DNA of 64,000 nucleotides from Lachnospiraceae bacterium. Its GTDB lineage: Bacteria; Bacillota; Clostridia; Lachnospirales; Lachnospiraceae. The DNA lies in contig JAAWEL010000023.1 of the NCBI GenBank assembly GCA_022794255.1, positions 1 to 64,000 on the forward strand, given 5' to 3'. Of the stretch, positions 17,132-25,393 are shown piece after piece. The position numbers and the translations under genes were made by a program. The notes under the pieces were generated by a model. It had not been told where the DNA came from. It worked only from the letters and a program-made list of their open reading frames with translations, and made no database searches. The stretch's first letter is position 1, and every line of letters starts with the position of its first letter.

Positions 17132-17153
17132 GGAAGAAAGGGGGAAACGGTAT

Positions 17154-18311
17154 ATGGAACAGGGAATGTTTATCCATTCCTGGGACATTGACACAGATAT
17201 CGATCAGCTCATAGAGCATTTTATAAGCCTGAACTGCAATGCAGTGGCAGTCAATGTGACCTACCATCATGCAGGTGTAGCGGATTTGCGGCTGGGACAT
17301 ATGCATTACAGGAAAGAGGCTGGAACAGCCTTCACGGTAAGGCCATCCGATTATGGCACAATCTGTCCGGTTGCCCAGGGAAAGCTGGAAGAAAAGTACA
17401 CCTGGCTGCAGGAGAGCTGTTGTCAGAACCATATATCCTTAAAGGCGTGGGTGGTCAATTCCCACAACTCAACCCTGGGAAGAAAATATCCCTTTGCCAC
17501 AGTGGTAAATGCCTGGGGGGATTCCTATGACAACAGTCTGTGTATCAACAACCAGGACTTTCGGGAATATGACAGAAATCTGATCAATAATATTGAGCGG
17601 GTGGTAAATCCGGATTCCTATGTGATGGAGGCTATGCAGTGGATGCCCTCTTTCCACGGACATCATCATGAATTTATGCTGGGACGTCTCACTCCTGCCA
17701 TCCGGTATCTCCTTTCCCTGTGCTTTTGCAAATCCTGCAAAGAGAAGGCGGGGGGAGAAGGAATCGATGGGGAGGCTGTGGAGCGCCAGGTACAAATGCT
17801 TCTGAAAAAGCTTCTAAAAGAGGACACCACCTACGGGATAAATGAGGAGACCCAGCTGAGTCACATATGGATGGAGTATCCTTTGATCTATGCGTATCAG
17901 CAATTCCGGATGAGAAGTGTGGTATCTCTGGTAAAGGAGACAGCAAAACAGGTTCACTCCTTTGGAAAGAAATATGAGTATATACCAAGTTCCACGCCGT
18001 TTGACATTAACGCTACCTGGTATGAGGCAGGCTCCTTTGGATCCCTGGAAGGGATTGTGGACGGGTTTATGCCTCTGATCTATCATACAGAGAGCAGTTA
18101 CAAAAAAGTGCTGAGCAATATCCGGCTGTTTAACAGCGCCACTCCGGTGGGAATGGGACTGAATCTGGGGCGTGATAAGTATCAGGGGAAAGCGGATTTT
18201 ATCAGCCGTATCCAGGAGGGAAAGGCCATGGGATGCTCCGAGATTCTCACCTATAACTATGGAATGGCTACCGAGGAAATGCTTGCGTGGATGAAAGAGG
18301 CGTATCAGTAG
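17154..18311 (+). CDS. Putative TIM-barrel glycoside-hydrolase-like protein, cytoplasmic
   Basis: A 385-residue soluble protein without signal peptide. Its strand-helix rhythm, with segments such as FIHSWDIDTD, NAVAVNVTYHHAG, LKAWVVNSHN, MEAMQWMPSFHGHHHE and VDGFMPLIYH, looks like the barrel proteins related to glycoside hydrolases that have not been assigned a reaction. A CFCKSC motif (two CxxC-like cysteine pairs) near residue 190 is reminiscent of a cysteine cluster in some glycosidase-like proteins. I chose ATG 17154 (ribosome site aaaggggg) over an upstream ATG at 17106 inside the permease gene. Lying between permeases and amidohydrolases, it probably acts on the imported compound, for example by cutting a glycosidic bond. 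Confidence 0.7.
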   Translation: MEQGMFIHSWDIDTDIDQLIEHFISLNCNAVAVNVTYHHAGVADLRLGHMHYRKEAGTAFTVRPSDYGTICPVAQGKLEEKYTWLQESCCQNHISLKAWVVNSHNSTLGRKYPFATVVNAWGDSYDNSLCINNQDFREYDRNLINNIERVVNPDSYVMEAMQWMPSFHGHHHEFMLGRLTPAIRYLLSLCFCKSCKEKAGGEGIDGEAVERQVQMLLKKLLKEDTTYGINEETQLSHIWMEYPLIYAYQQFRMRSVVSLVKETAKQVHSFGKKYEYIPSSTPFDINATWYEAGSFGSLEGIVDGFMPLIYHTESSYKKVLSNIRLFNSATPVGMGLNLGRDKYQGKADFISRIQEGKAMGCSEILTYNYGMATEEMLAWMKEAYQ

Positions 18312-18353
18312 ATCTGGATAAAGCTTACTTATAAAGGGCAGGAAGGAGACCAT

Positions 18354-19103
18354 ATGCAGATCGATAAACGGATCTATGTAGTTGGAAGCGGCTGGGCCGG
18401 CTATAATCTTACGGACCACTATGATTGTGATATCTATCTGGTGGATTGCGGGGAAAAGCTGGTAATGATTGATGCGGGAGCAGGAATCGCCACAGAGCAG
18501 GTGGAAAAGCTGATTTGTTTTCATGGCTTTTCCATGAAGGATATTGATTTCATCCTTCTCACCCACACCCACGGAGATCATGTGGGCGGGGCGAAAAAGC
18601 TAAAGAGTCTTACAGGGGCAGAGCTTTTGGCTCACCCGGACAGCACCCGGTACTTAAAAAACAAAGCGCAGGATAAAATGTCAATTGACATAGCAGTGAA
18701 GCAGGGATTGTATCCGCCAGGCTTCCAGGTGGAACCCTGTGAGGCTTATCCTTTTAAGGATGGGGAAACCATTCAGGTGGGTGAGGTATCCTTTACGGCA
18801 ATCGACACACCGGGACATTGCAGCGGGCATAATTCCTACCTGGTTGCCACACCAGAAAAAAAGTATCTGTTTACCGGAGATTCTATCTTTTTAGGCGGAA
18901 AAATATCCCTGCAAAACATTTGGGACTGCAATGTGGAGGCATATGCCAGAACAGCCCGCCGATTAAACGAACAGGAGTTTGATGCACTTCTCCCGTCTCA
19001 TTTTGGCATTGATCTCTCCGAGGGGAAGCTTCATACCCGCAAAGCCGTGGAGATCTTTGATAAACTGGGGGTGCCAGGGCAGGCATCGGATGGTCGGAGC
19101 TGA
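18354..19103 (+). CDS. Metallo-beta-lactamase-fold hydrolase
   Basis: A 249-residue cytoplasmic hydrolase with a complete dinuclear-metal signature: THTHGDH near residue 69 (H-x-H-x-D-H), GHCSGHNSY (third His), FTGDSIF (bridging Asp) and a final PSHFG His. The family includes lactonases, glyoxalase II and other ester or thioester hydrolases. There is a ribosome site (aggaggagacc type) before the ATG. The operon context suggests a lactone or ester intermediate of the imported compound, for example an aldonolactone, but that is inference. Confidence 0.85.
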   Translation: MQIDKRIYVVGSGWAGYNLTDHYDCDIYLVDCGEKLVMIDAGAGIATEQVEKLICFHGFSMKDIDFILLTHTHGDHVGGAKKLKSLTGAELLAHPDSTRYLKNKAQDKMSIDIAVKQGLYPPGFQVEPCEAYPFKDGETIQVGEVSFTAIDTPGHCSGHNSYLVATPEKKYLFTGDSIFLGGKISLQNIWDCNVEAYARTARRLNEQEFDALLPSHFGIDLSEGKLHTRKAVEIFDKLGVPGQASDGRS

Positions 19104-19189
19104 AAGCAGCCAGGCAGATGCAGCCGATATGCGGCAATCTGGCGCCGGAGCTGACGGGGTAAAGAAAAGAAAGACAAGAGGAGAGGAAA

Positions 19190-20347
19190 ATGACACTAAT
19201 CGGAGAGGAAGAAAGAATCGGTTATTTGAGAGAGCTGATTGCCATACGGACGGAAAATCCTCCCGGAAATGAGAAAAAAGCGGCTGAATATGTATCCGGT
19301 CAGCTGGAAAAATACGGGATACAATCAGAAATACAGGAGGTGGAGGATGGCCGGGCCAATGTGGTTGCCTTTGCCGGAAAAAAGGAAGGCCGCAAAGTGA
19401 TTCTGACCGGACATCTGGATGTGGTGCCGCCCGGGGAAGGGTGGGGCACGGATCCCTGGCAGCTGACATTTGCAAAAGAGTACGGTTATGGCCGGGGTGT
19501 AAGCGACATGAAATCCGGTCTGGCGGCCATGATGTCTGCCTTTATCCAGATAAAGCTGCAGGACACCTTAAAAAACACCTGCCTGGTTTTGGCTTTTACC
19601 TGTGACGAGGAGATCAATGGCACAGGCACGAAGAAATTTTTGGAAAAATACAGGCCTGGTCCGGATTCCAGGGTCATTATCGGAGAGCCTACCTCCATGG
19701 AAATCCAGATCGCCCATAGGGGGGTGATTCGGCTCAAACTTGAGGCCATAGGCAGGCAGGCCCACGCGGCATCGCCGGAGGACGGCTGTAATGCCATCTA
19801 TGCACTGAGCCGCCTGATCGCCGGTGTTAAGGAGTATCACCGGCAGAGACAAAGACTTCATGTGGCTCTGCTTCCTCCGCCCACAGCCAGCTGTACCCTG
19901 ATTCGGGGCGGCATCAAGGACAATGTAATTCCTGCCACAGCAGAATGTACCATTGACTGCCGGACTGTTCCTGGAGATTCACCAGAGAAGCTGATGGGGG
20001 AGCTTAAGGAAATTTTAGACAAAATTGAGCTGCAAGAGGGCGCTTTTTATCGCATTTCTCCTATCCTTGAGATGCCGCCGGGAATGACTGAGAAAAATTG
20101 CAGGACCGTTGCCCTGGCAGAGAAGGCGTATGAGGATGTTTTGGCAAGTACCCCGGTGGTGAAGGATTTTCCCGCCTGCAGCGACATGCCCCAGTTTACC
20201 AGGCTGGGACTGGAGACGATTCTGTGGGGGCCGGGAGATATAAAGGAGGCTCATAAGGCAAATGAGAGCCTAAAGATAAGTGAGCTTCACAGCATGGCAT
20301 CACTCTACAGGCAGTTTATACTGCTTTCGGATCAGGAGGATGAATGA
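19190..20347 (+). CDS. M20-family metallo-amidohydrolase (ArgE/DapE-like)
   Basis: A 385-residue cytoplasmic zinc hydrolase of the ArgE/DapE/ACY1 group. Metal and catalytic sites are in place: TGHLDVVPPG (H-x-D), GRGVSDMKSG (bridging Asp), CDEEINGTG (catalytic Glu pair), IIGEPTS and a C-terminal HKANESL His. The dimerisation lid begins at HRGVIRLKLEAIG. Members remove acyl groups or cut dipeptides. The last 4 bases overlap the start of the D-aminoacylase-like gene, so two amide hydrolases of different folds are translated together. They may act on different amide bonds of one substrate. Confidence 0.88.
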   Translation: MTLIGEEERIGYLRELIAIRTENPPGNEKKAAEYVSGQLEKYGIQSEIQEVEDGRANVVAFAGKKEGRKVILTGHLDVVPPGEGWGTDPWQLTFAKEYGYGRGVSDMKSGLAAMMSAFIQIKLQDTLKNTCLVLAFTCDEEINGTGTKKFLEKYRPGPDSRVIIGEPTSMEIQIAHRGVIRLKLEAIGRQAHAASPEDGCNAIYALSRLIAGVKEYHRQRQRLHVALLPPPTASCTLIRGGIKDNVIPATAECTIDCRTVPGDSPEKLMGELKEILDKIELQEGAFYRISPILEMPPGMTEKNCRTVALAEKAYEDVLASTPVVKDFPACSDMPQFTRLGLETILWGPGDIKEAHKANESLKISELHSMASLYRQFILLSDQEDE

Positions 20348-21972
20348 AAACGATATGGATAAAAAACGGACTGGTGTATGACGGACTGGGAACACCAGGC
20401 GTATATAAGGATATATTTCTGGAAAATGGAATGATAAAGGAAATCGGGGAGCAGATTCAGGCACAGACGGCGGACCGCATAATAGATGCCAGAGGCCGGG
20501 TGGTATGCCCTGGCTTTGTGGATATTCACCGGCACTGCGATATAAAGCCTCTGTATGACAAGAGTTTCGGCCACTGTGAGCTGGCTCAGGGAATCACCAC
20601 CATTGTGGTGGGAAACTGCGGCATGAGTCCCACACCATGTCCGGAGGGGGAAGAGGAAGCCGGGGAAATGTATGATTTTTATGAGCCGGTTTTGGGGCCG
20701 GTGATTCCTGAAAAAGATTCCATGCCAAAGACCTATGAAGAATATTTAAAGGCTATGGATCAGGTCAGACTTCCCATAAACATTGCCTCCATGATTGGAA
20801 CCGGGGCGGTGCGGATAACGGTCAAGGGCTTTTCCGACAAGCCCTATACAAGGAAAGAGCTGATCCGGGCCAGAAAGATTATTGAGGAGGTCATGGAGTC
20901 CGGAGCTCCCGGCGTGTCTCTTGGCATTATGTATCTGCCGGAATGCTATGCCACCACCGATGAGTTTGCCTATATTCTTGAACCAGTGGGCAGATATCAC
21001 AAAGTTATTACCACCCACATCCGGGGAGAAGGAAACAAGATGGTGGAAAGCGTGGCTGAGGCGATCGAGATTGCCAGAAAAGCGGGCTGTGCCTTGGAGA
21101 TCAGCCATTTTAAAAGCTGTGGTATAAAAAACTGGCGAAAGGATATCCACACAGCGATTGGCCTGATTGAGAAGGCCAGGAAGGCCGGTCAGGATGTCAC
21201 CTGCGATTTCTATCCCTATGAAGGGGGGAGTACAGCACTTACTACCATGCTGCCGCCAGATTTTGTGAAAGGAGATATGACCAGAGCGCTGAAGTTTCTG
21301 GGGACAGAAGAAGGGGTAGAAGAATTTCGCCGCAAAAGCCGCATGAATTGGAAGGACTGGGATAATTTCTGCATTCTGCTGGGGTGGGACCGGATCCTGA
21401 TCAGCGGGGTGGTGGAAGAGGAGTTTTTTCCCATGGTGGGAATGACGGTGGAGGAGGCGGCAAAAAGTTTTGGCTATGAGGATGGGGAGGCTCTGGCTGC
21501 CCGTCTGATGCACAAAGAGAACGGGAGGACAGCGATCATCAATATGAGCATGTGTCAGGAGGACATTGATACGGTGGCCCGCCTTCCCTATTCCAATGTT
21601 ATATCGGATGCCATCTATGGAAAGACAGACAGGCCACACCCTCGTATGTTTGGCGCTTTTCCGAAGATTATCCGGGAATATGTAAGGGAGCGGGGGCTCT
21701 TCTCCATGGAGGAGGCGATTAAGAAAATGACCAGTCAGCCGGCTGCCCGGATGGGAATTGAGAAAAGAGGGTGTCTGGCAGAAGGGAATTTTGGAGATAT
21801 TCTGATCTTTGATCCGGAGCGGTTCTGTGACCATGCCACCTACGCAGACCCGGCCCGCCTGGCCACAGGGCTGGATTATTGTATTGTCAACGGGGAGATT
21901 GTCATTGACCATGACACAAGGATTGAGGGAGCTTTTGCCGGTAAAAACATCCGGGTAAAGCATAAGAGATAA
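20344..21972 (+). CDS. N-acyl-D-amino-acid deacylase family amidohydrolase (D-aminoacylase-like)
   Basis: A 542-residue amidohydrolase-superfamily enzyme that removes acyl groups from D-configured N-acyl amino acids or relatives. It has the family metal motif GFVDIHRHCD (H-x-H), the characteristic metal-bridging Cys in GNCGMSP, ISHFK, and the C-terminal SDA ... HPRMFGAFP block. Length fits the family (480-560). The start overlaps the M20 gene by 4 bases (ATGA). The same family also includes proteins acting on N-acetylated sugar acids. Given the neighbours (PLP dehydratase-like enzyme, keto-deoxy-acid kinase and aldolase), an N-acyl-2-amino-aldonate is the most attractive substrate. Confidence 0.88.
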   Translation: MKTIWIKNGLVYDGLGTPGVYKDIFLENGMIKEIGEQIQAQTADRIIDARGRVVCPGFVDIHRHCDIKPLYDKSFGHCELAQGITTIVVGNCGMSPTPCPEGEEEAGEMYDFYEPVLGPVIPEKDSMPKTYEEYLKAMDQVRLPINIASMIGTGAVRITVKGFSDKPYTRKELIRARKIIEEVMESGAPGVSLGIMYLPECYATTDEFAYILEPVGRYHKVITTHIRGEGNKMVESVAEAIEIARKAGCALEISHFKSCGIKNWRKDIHTAIGLIEKARKAGQDVTCDFYPYEGGSTALTTMLPPDFVKGDMTRALKFLGTEEGVEEFRRKSRMNWKDWDNFCILLGWDRILISGVVEEEFFPMVGMTVEEAAKSFGYEDGEALAARLMHKENGRTAIINMSMCQEDIDTVARLPYSNVISDAIYGKTDRPHPRMFGAFPKIIREYVRERGLFSMEEAIKKMTSQPAARMGIEKRGCLAEGNFGDILIFDPERFCDHATYADPARLATGLDYCIVNGEIVIDHDTRIEGAFAGKNIRVKHKR

Positions 21973-22024
21973 AGAACTTAAAAGAGGAACCAATAAATTA
22001 TTATATTTTAAGGAGGAAAAAGAC

Positions 22025-22486
22025 ATGGATGTATACAAGAGAATTGAGGAATTGGGTTATACTTTGCCACCGGCAGCTCCCAAGGGAGGCATCTACAAAC
22101 CGGTAAAGCAAGTGGGGAATCTTTTGTATATTTCAGGACAGGGAGCCACCAAAAACGGAAAGCCAGTGGTATCGGGAAAGCTAGGAAGTGAAAGAACCAT
22201 TGAGGAAGGGCAGGAGGCCGCCCGCATCTGCACATTAAATGCTCTTGGCGCCCTTCATGAATATCTGGGGGATTTGAACAAGATCAAAAGTGTGGTAAAG
22301 ATTCTTGCTTTTGTAGCCAGTGCGCCAGGCTTTAATTTCCAGCCAAAGGTTGTGGACGGTGCATCCAAGCTTCTCATGGATATATTTGGAGAGGATAAGG
22401 GAGTGGGGGCAAGATCTGCCATATCCACAAATGAGCTTCCCGGGAATATTTCCGTGGAGATCGAGTACATATTTGAGATTGAGTGA
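22025..22486 (+). CDS. RidA family protein (enamine/imine deaminase-like)
   Basis: A 153-residue RidA/YjgF-type protein. RidA proteins hydrolyse reactive 2-aminoacrylate-type enamines and imines released by PLP-dependent dehydratases. The sequence belongs to the longer variant with EGQEAARICTLNALGAL, KIKSVVKILAFVAS and the C-terminal ARSAISTNELPGNISVEI, which keeps the conserved Arg of the active site. The ribosome site aaggagg is strong. It ends 13 bases before the PLP enzyme gene, which is exactly where an enamine-clearing partner would be useful. Confidence 0.93.
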   Translation: MDVYKRIEELGYTLPPAAPKGGIYKPVKQVGNLLYISGQGATKNGKPVVSGKLGSERTIEEGQEAARICTLNALGALHEYLGDLNKIKSVVKILAFVASAPGFNFQPKVVDGASKLLMDIFGEDKGVGARSAISTNELPGNISVEIEYIFEIE

Positions 22487-22499
22487 AAAGAGGATACTT

Positions 22500-23615
22500 A
22501 TGGAAAAGCATGGATATGAAATAAAGGATACAGATTCTATTGTGACGCCGGCGCTGATCTACTATAAAGGGATTATCAATGAGAATCTGGACAAAATGGT
22601 GTCTGTTGCCGGAAATATTGACCGGCTCTGGCCTCATGTCAAATCGCACAAAATGGAGGAATTAGTCAGGCTGCAGATAACAAAGGGGATAACCAAATTC
22701 AAATGTGCCACCATTGCGGAGGCGGAGATGGTGGCAGTGTGCGGGGCAAAAGAGGCTGTTATTGCTTATCCCCTGATCGGCCCGAATATGGACCGGTTTC
22801 TTGATCTGTGCAAAGCTTTTCCGGAGACAAGATTTTGGGCTATCGGAGATGATTTTGCCAGCCTGAAGGCCTTGAGTGACAAGGCGTGTGGAAGGAACCG
22901 GAAGGTTGATACTTTGATTGATGTGAATATGGGGACGAATCGGACCGGAATCCGCCCAGACCGGCTGTATGATCTTTATAAGAAATGCCAGGTTCTCCCG
23001 GGCCTTTTGCTGGACGGACTTCACTGCTATGACGGCAATCATGGGATTGAGGATTATGACAAAAGAATGGAGGCAGTTAAGCAGGTTGACAAAAAAGTTT
23101 TTGCCGTGGCAGACCAGCTGAAGGCGGAAGGGATAAAGTGTACCACGCTGATTATGGGAGGGACACCTTCCTTCCCTTGCCATGCCCATTTTCCCCAGGT
23201 GTATATGTCACCGGGAACCTGTGTGGTGTCTGATTACGGGTATTTTAATCGGTTTAAGGATGAAAATTTCATACCAGCCGGCATTTTGATGACACGGGTG
23301 GTCAGCCATCCGGAGGATGGATATTTTACCATTGATTTGGGATATAAGGGAATCGCCGCAGATCCGCCGGGACAGCGGGGAAAGCTTTTGGGGGTGGAGC
23401 ATGCATCTTCTGTGGGACAGAACGAGGAGCACTGGATCTGGAAGATGGATGCGGGATACGAAAAAGAGATGCCAAAGATCGGGACGGTTCTATACGTGAT
23501 TCCCACCCATATATGCCCTACCAGTGCCTTGTATCCGGAAGCTCTTGTGGCAGAAAACGGGAGTATTGTTGACCGGTGGAGAGTCACTGCACGAAACAGA
23601 AAGCTCACATGGTAG
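22500..23615 (+). CDS. Fold-type III PLP enzyme: D-serine/D-glucosaminate dehydratase-like (D-threonine aldolase family)
   Basis: A 371-residue enzyme of the alanine-racemase-fold group that includes D-threonine aldolase, eukaryotic-type D-serine dehydratase and D-glucosaminate dehydratase. The PLP lysine is Lys 48 in PHVKSHK. A C-terminal metal site reads His 337-Ile-Cys 339 (THICPT). To my knowledge D-serine dehydratases use His-x-Cys for zinc, whereas D-threonine aldolases use His-x-Asp, so ammonia-eliminating activity is favoured. I chose ATG 22500 (ribosome site agagga); an upstream frame extension overlaps ridA. It sits between ridA and a keto-deoxy-acid kinase, so a product such as 2-keto-3-deoxygluconate is plausible. 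Confidence 0.85.
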   Translation: MEKHGYEIKDTDSIVTPALIYYKGIINENLDKMVSVAGNIDRLWPHVKSHKMEELVRLQITKGITKFKCATIAEAEMVAVCGAKEAVIAYPLIGPNMDRFLDLCKAFPETRFWAIGDDFASLKALSDKACGRNRKVDTLIDVNMGTNRTGIRPDRLYDLYKKCQVLPGLLLDGLHCYDGNHGIEDYDKRMEAVKQVDKKVFAVADQLKAEGIKCTTLIMGGTPSFPCHAHFPQVYMSPGTCVVSDYGYFNRFKDENFIPAGILMTRVVSHPEDGYFTIDLGYKGIAADPPGQRGKLLGVEHASSVGQNEEHWIWKMDAGYEKEMPKIGTVLYVIPTHICPTSALYPEALVAENGSIVDRWRVTARNRKLTW

Positions 23616-24694
23616 ATATTCGCAGGCAGACAGCGGGGAAAAGGGTTGTGGATGAAAAAAAATATATTATTACAATTGACGGTGGGACAACCAACACCAG
23701 AGTTTATTTGTGGACAAAGGACGGGATAAATATAGATTCCCGGTCAGATGGTACTGGGGTCAGGGATACGGCAGCGGATGGCAATAATCAGAGACTTAAA
23801 AATGCAGTGAGAGAAATGCTAACTTCTCTGACGCAGGAAAACGGAATTGCCTGGGAGACGGTGGAGGCTGTGTATGCCTCTGGCATGATCACTTCTGATG
23901 TGGGACTTTTTGAGCTGCCCCATCTGATTGCGCCGGCGGGTCTTAAGGATTTTAGCCAAGGGGTGAAAACCGTGCTTTTGGAGGAGGTTTGTCCCAAACC
24001 GGTCTGTTTTATCCCTGGACTTAAAAACAGAAAAGATGAGGAGATTTCTCTGGATAATCTGGCAGATATGGACATGATGCGGGGGGAGGAGGTTGAGGCT
24101 TTGGCCCTTCTGTCTGATTGGAAGATCCGCGAACCTGCCCTTTTGATTCTTCCGGGATCTCACACAAAGATGATTGCAGCTGATTCGGCCGGGCGGCTTT
24201 TATGCTGTCTGACTTCCATGACAGGAGAGATTTTGGAGCTGCTTACAAAGCACAGTATTGTGGCCGGTGCAGTGGACCGGGAATATCTGAAGGAGAGTCC
24301 GGATAAGGAGTATCTTCTGGCCGGATATCGGTATGCCAGGGATACGGGGAGTTTTGGCCGCACGGCTTTTCTCACCAGAATCAGCAGTCAGTTTGTGTCA
24401 GGAGAAATCAAAAAATGTGCCAGCTTTCTTTTAGGAGCGGTACTGGAAAATGATGTGGCGGCAATAGAAAGCAGCCAGATGTTTCAGGGATTTCAAAAAA
24501 GCAGGGTGCTCATAGCAGGAAAGGAACCATTATCTTCTGCTCTGGCATATCTGTTAGAGCAGGATAATGAGTTTAAGGAGGTGTCAGTACTTTCCTATGA
24601 GAAAAATGTTCCTCTGTCTGGGAAGGGAGCACTGCTGATACATGAGGAAAGGAACAGAAGAAATGGAATTATCAGACAAGATCAGGGAGAATAA
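23609..24694 (+). CDS. dgoK: 2-dehydro-3-deoxygalactonokinase family kinase (DgoK-like)
   Basis: A sugar kinase of the DgoK family that phosphorylates C6 of 2-keto-3-deoxy-galactonate or a close relative. It opens with the phosphate-binding motif ITIDGGTTNTRVYLW. The family block LPGSHTKMI, followed by TSMTGEILELLTKHSI, matches the DgoK pattern well. The start is uncertain: ATG 23609 overlaps the previous gene by 7 bases with a weak ribosome site, while GTG 23648, just before the first strand, has a G-rich one. The aldolase gene overlaps its 3' end by 32 bases, so kinase and aldolase form a tight pair. Confidence 0.88.
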   Translation: MVDIRRQTAGKRVVDEKKYIITIDGGTTNTRVYLWTKDGINIDSRSDGTGVRDTAADGNNQRLKNAVREMLTSLTQENGIAWETVEAVYASGMITSDVGLFELPHLIAPAGLKDFSQGVKTVLLEEVCPKPVCFIPGLKNRKDEEISLDNLADMDMMRGEEVEALALLSDWKIREPALLILPGSHTKMIAADSAGRLLCCLTSMTGEILELLTKHSIVAGAVDREYLKESPDKEYLLAGYRYARDTGSFGRTAFLTRISSQFVSGEIKKCASFLLGAVLENDVAAIESSQMFQGFQKSRVLIAGKEPLSSALAYLLEQDNEFKEVSVLSYEKNVPLSGKGALLIHEERNRRNGIIRQDQGE

Positions 24695-25307
24695 GATCAT
24701 TGCCATTGTCCGGGGCATTTCCAGCCGCTACATATTGGATTTAGCAGATGCCCTGTACGAGGGCGGCATTGCGATGATGGAGGTGACCTTTGACCAGACA
24801 AGCAAAGCGGGCATCCAGGAAACCCTGGGCTCCATCGCTCTCTTAAAAGAAAAAAGACAGGACAAAGTGAAGGTGGGAGCCGGTACGGTGCTCACACCAG
24901 ACCAGGTAAAGGCAGCCCGTGAGGCCGGAGCGGAATATATTATCACGCCCAATGTGAACCGGGATGTGATCGATGAGGCAAAAAAGCATCAGATGGTGGT
25001 GATGCCAGGGGCTTATACCCCTACAGAGATCGAGCTGGCTTACCGGGCCGGGGCAGATATTGTGAAAGTGTTCCCATCGAGTGTGGCCGGACCGGATTAT
25101 ATCAGAGCGGTGAGAGGTCCTTTGGCTCACATTCCCCTTGCTGCTGTGGGCGGAGTGGATGTGCAGAACATAGCAGAATTTTTCAGGGCCGGAGTATGTT
25201 GTGCAGGAATTGGCGGATGCCTGGTAAACAAAGCCCAGATAGAGGCCGGGAATTTTACATGGGTCTGTGAGAAGGCACGGGAATTTACGAAGGCTCTGAA
25301 CGGATAA
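24663..25307 (+). CDS. KDPG/KDPGal aldolase (2-keto-3-deoxy-6-phospho-aldonate aldolase)
   Basis: A 214-residue class I aldolase of the KDPG/KHG family, splitting 2-keto-3-deoxy-6-phosphogluconate or its galacto epimer into pyruvate and glyceraldehyde 3-phosphate. Motifs include IAIVRG, EVTFDQ, VGAGTVLT, the Schiff-base lysine in DIVKVFPSS, and AAVGGV. I chose ATG 24663 (ribosome site aggaaagg) rather than an earlier frame extension; it lies inside the end of dgoK. It is the last enzyme of the operon and defines the end products. Confidence 0.92.
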   Translation: MELSDKIRENKIIAIVRGISSRYILDLADALYEGGIAMMEVTFDQTSKAGIQETLGSIALLKEKRQDKVKVGAGTVLTPDQVKAAREAGAEYIITPNVNRDVIDEAKKHQMVVMPGAYTPTEIELAYRAGADIVKVFPSSVAGPDYIRAVRGPLAHIPLAAVGGVDVQNIAEFFRAGVCCAGIGGCLVNKAQIEAGNFTWVCEKAREFTKALNG

Positions 25308-25393
25308 AAAGATTGAGTAATGTATTTTTTCTGGAAGATTATGTCGTAATATGATAGAATATAGCCAATGAATAGAAGGTGGGAGGAGCTTAT

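Noticed and set aside
20746-22038. 430-aa open frame on the minus strand
   Set aside because: It lies entirely opposite the well-supported D-aminoacylase-like gene, shows no family motif, and has no ribosome site; it is a shadow of codon bias.
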